This document shows positions 62,373 to 64,000 of a stretch of 64,000 nt of DNA, one piece after another. Source of the DNA: Flavobacteriales bacterium (lineage in GTDB: Bacteria > Bacteroidota > Bacteroidia > Flavobacteriales_E > Vicingaceae); contig JACJZD010000001.1 in assembly GCA_020635795.1 (NCBI GenBank), positions 1,497,001 to 1,561,000 of the forward strand, read 5' to 3'. A model generated the notes under the pieces. It was not told the origin of the DNA. It saw only the letters and a program-made list of their open reading frames with translations, and did no database searches. Every line of letters starts with the position of its first letter. Within the stretch, counting starts at the first letter, position 1. The position numbers and the translations under genes are program-made.

Positions 62373-62869
62373 AAACAAGACATGTAATAGCGTTACTTTT
62401 AATCGGAACATTAGGTGTAACAACAATATTGGCTCAAGAACTAAAACCCTTAGAAAAACATAAATTAGTCCACAAACCAACTATTGAAGAACTAAAAGCC
62501 ATGAAAATATCCTATTTAACGGAAAAACTTTCTTTAACCCCTCGAGAAGCTGAACAATTTTGGCCTATTTATAATGAATTTGAAGACAAAAAAAAAATAG
62601 AACGAAAAAAGTTTCGAAAAGACAAAATAAATATCAAAAAAGATATCGTGTTATCGGATGCTGAAATTGAAAAAATGTTAAATGATCGTATTCAATTAAA
62701 ACAAGACGAATTGGATTTAGAAAAAGAATATTTGGCTAAATTTAAAACGGTGTTACCCATGAAAAAAGTTGGTGAATTATACAAAGCTGAAGAGTCGTTT
62801 AAACGTGAGTTGTTACGTAAAATAAAAAACACACCTTCTCCTACATCACCAACACCACCTACGAAATAA
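62369..62869 (+). CDS. exported helical protein, Spy/CpxP-like
   Basis: A 166-residue protein with a signal peptide (1-22, TTILAQ) and a charged helical mature part. The segment YLTEKLSLTPREAEQFWPIY is the recurrent motif of small Bacteroidota periplasmic proteins encoded after ECF sigma operons, similar in layout to the Spy/CpxP LTxxQ region. It is rich in Lys and Glu (KKIERKKFRKDKINIKKDI) and ends in a Pro/Thr/Ser tail. The role is perhaps periplasmic sensing or chaperoning that feeds back on the sigma factor. It overlaps the upstream gene by 4 bp, and a terminator follows. Confidence 0.75.
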   Translation: MKTRHVIALLLIGTLGVTTILAQELKPLEKHKLVHKPTIEELKAMKISYLTEKLSLTPREAEQFWPIYNEFEDKKKIERKKFRKDKINIKKDIVLSDAEIEKMLNDRIQLKQDELDLEKEYLAKFKTVLPMKKVGELYKAEESFKRELLRKIKNTPSPTSPTPPTK

Positions 62870-62877
62870 ACCCATAA

Positions 62878-62907
62878 AAAAAACCAACCAAGAGGTTGGT
62901 TTTTTTA
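62878..62907. terminator. bidirectional intrinsic terminator
   Basis: AAACCAACC and GGTTGGTTT pair perfectly around an AAGA loop with flanking A and T runs, between the ECF operon and the convergent M3 peptidase gene. Confidence 0.92.
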
Positions 62908-62910
62908 TAT

Positions 62911-64000
62911 TTAATCTAATTTTTTCAGTTCATCCTTTATAAAGTCAACCAACTCTTTTACATAAGCTTGAGAAAAATTAAACTCAATTCCTGCTGCTTT
63001 ATAAATGTCTTTAATTGATTTGGTGTAACCCAGTTTTAAGGCATCTATGTACTGTTCAATGGCTTTTTCGGGCTGTTGTTTGTAGTTTCTCCAAACAGCA
63101 ATAGCACCCAATTGAGCCATACCATATTCGATGTAATAAAATGGTACTTCGTACAAATGCAATTGTTTTTGCCACAAGCTCGACAAACTTTTTTCATTAC
63201 CAGTCCAATCAACCTGATTACTACCAAAAGCTTTCATTATCTCGTTCCATTTTGCATATCGCTCTTCTACAGTATGATTCGGATTTTCGTATACCCAATG
63301 CTGGAATTTATCGATAGAAGCCACCCAAGGCAACGTTTCTAACGCTTTTTCCAATTGTTCCTTTTTTGCTCGTTTCAGTTCTTCAGGATTCGTATAAAAC
63401 TCATTCCAATAATCCATGGCAAGTAACTCCATACTCATTGATGCCAACTCAGCAACCTCTGATGGCGTATCTTTAAATCCTGTCAACTCTAAATCTCTAG
63501 TCAAAAACGAATGGATAGCATGCCCTCCTTCGTGAACCATCGTAACTAAATCGCGTTGCGAACCTACCGAGTTCATGTAAATAAACGGTACACCAATTTC
63601 GTGTAACGGGTAGTTAAACCCTCCAGGAGCTTTTCCTTTTTTCGAATCTAAATCAATGTATTTCAATTCTTTCATAATGCTTAAACACTCTCCAAAAAAT
63701 GGTTTGATGTGATTAAAGCAAGTAATGGTTTTGTTTATCAATTCCTCTCCTCCATCAAAAGGTTTTAAGGCAGGTTTACCTGTTGGGTCAACCGATGTGT
63801 CCCAAGGTTTTAACCTTTCTAATCCTAATAACTTTTTCTTTTCTTCATCAAAACTATTGGTTACTGGAACTACTTCTTTTTCTATCGCGTCATGGAAATT
63901 AAAACAATCTTTAGCTTCATAATCAAACCTACCCAACTCAGCAAACATGTAATCGCGGTAATTTGCAAAACCAGCATTTTTAGCTACCTGATTTCTTAAT
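62911..64000 (-). CDS. M3 family oligoendopeptidase, N-terminus cut by window edge
   Basis: The C-terminal 363 or so residues of a zinc metallopeptidase of the oligoendopeptidase F (M3B) type. The frame stays open to base 64000: upstream of the methionine at 63948 the conserved NAGFANYRDYMFAELGRFDY reads through, so that Met is internal. The zinc motif HEGGHAIHSF lies at about 63515-63545 (minus strand), followed by EVAELASMSMELL with the third ligand Glu. Ends DFIKDELKKLD. It degrades oligopeptides in the cytosol. Perhaps 200 N-terminal residues lie outside the window. Confidence 0.95.
   Translation of the reverse strand, partial: LRNQVAKNAGFANYRDYMFAELGRFDYEAKDCFNFHDAIEKEVVPVTNSFDEEKKKLLGLERLKPWDTSVDPTGKPALKPFDGGEELINKTITCFNHIKPFFGECLSIMKELKYIDLDSKKGKAPGGFNYPLHEIGVPFIYMNSVGSQRDLVTMVHEGGHAIHSFLTRDLELTGFKDTPSEVAELASMSMELLAMDYWNEFYTNPEELKRAKKEQLEKALETLPWVASIDKFQHWVYENPNHTVEERYAKWNEIMKAFGSNQVDWTGNEKSLSSLWQKQLHLYEVPFYYIEYGMAQLGAIAVWRNYKQQPEKAIEQYIDALKLGYTKSIKDIYKAAGIEFNFSQAYVKELVDFIKDELKKLD

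Overview
The window is AT-rich DNA from a member of the Bacteroidota, most likely Flavobacteriales or a close relative. Reasons: secreted proteins end in type IX secretion (T9SS) C-terminal sorting domains; promoters show the TAnnTTTG -7 box; Shine-Dalgarno sequences are almost absent before start codons; transketolase is split into two subunits; and several lineage-typical families occur (GLPGLI, DUF2911, GxxExxY, Reg_prop/SpoIIE, SurA-type parvulin clusters). No rRNA, tRNA, CRISPR array, phage or IS transposase was seen, and no gene-free stretch exceeds about 250 bases.

Layout. 1-2.3 kb: tyrosine catabolism (HPPD, cut by the left edge, and homogentisate dioxygenase). 2.5-6.2 kb: two tandem PA-domain T9SS proteins. 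6.3-12.3 kb: a PTPS/QueD-family enzyme, a giant Reg_prop/SpoIIE phosphatase and a TPR-caspase protein. 12.5-15.2 kb: a small membrane protein coupled to YbaB, an acyltransferase, a lipoprotein and a frameshifted gene. 15.4-19.9 kb: GLPGLI protein, outer-membrane barrel and DUF2911 protein. 20-22 kb: a DUF4145 gene that looks inserted, and an M43 metalloprotease. 22.2-24.7 kb: a LiaF-like/LytS/LytTR operon. 24.9-27 kb: rpoN and a PAP2-like protein. 27.2-29.3 kb: DUF2795, PduO-type adenosyltransferase, and prfB with its programmed +1 frameshift. 29.4-36.1 kb: MoxR ATPase, three SurA/parvulin chaperones and guaB. 36.2-37.9 kb: two small unknowns and a YitT protein. 37.9-44.5 kb: zinc-ribbon protein, PDH E2 and E1-alpha, cytidine deaminase, MltG, GNAT, an unknown and dapF. 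44.5-45.2 kb: a GxxExxY nuclease-like gene between perfect inverted repeats. 45.2-50.2 kb: arfB and an ABC transporter whose permease is fused to an M1 peptidase. 50.2-56.5 kb: unknowns, ndk, a DUF2235 hydrolase, a three-way-junction repeat and a GH3/beta-lactamase fusion. 56.7-60.8 kb: the two transketolase halves, separated by a four-helix-bundle gene, a vWA protein and a small secreted protein. 61.4-62.9 kb: an ECF sigma operon. 62.9-64 kb: an M3 oligoendopeptidase cut by the right edge.

Most of the window is ordinary chromosomal housekeeping. The unusual layer is a set of short phased-repeat families scattered between, and once inside, genes: CGCAAAG triplets, ACTG-phased repeats, CACATAG inverted repeats, GGGTGATG repeats and AGTTAAA tandems. 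Two of these families bracket small single-gene units. The CGCAAAG family flanks a GxxExxY protein with a PD-(D/E)XK-like core as a 26-bp perfect inverted pair. The ACTG family flanks a four-helix-bundle (23S IVS-type) protein sitting inside the transketolase locus. ACTG plus GGGTGATG sequence has also become coding sequence in the interdomain linker of pyruvate dehydrogenase E2. This is the best candidate here for a poorly described system: minimal one-gene mobile cassettes with phased-repeat ends. That interpretation is inference from one window.
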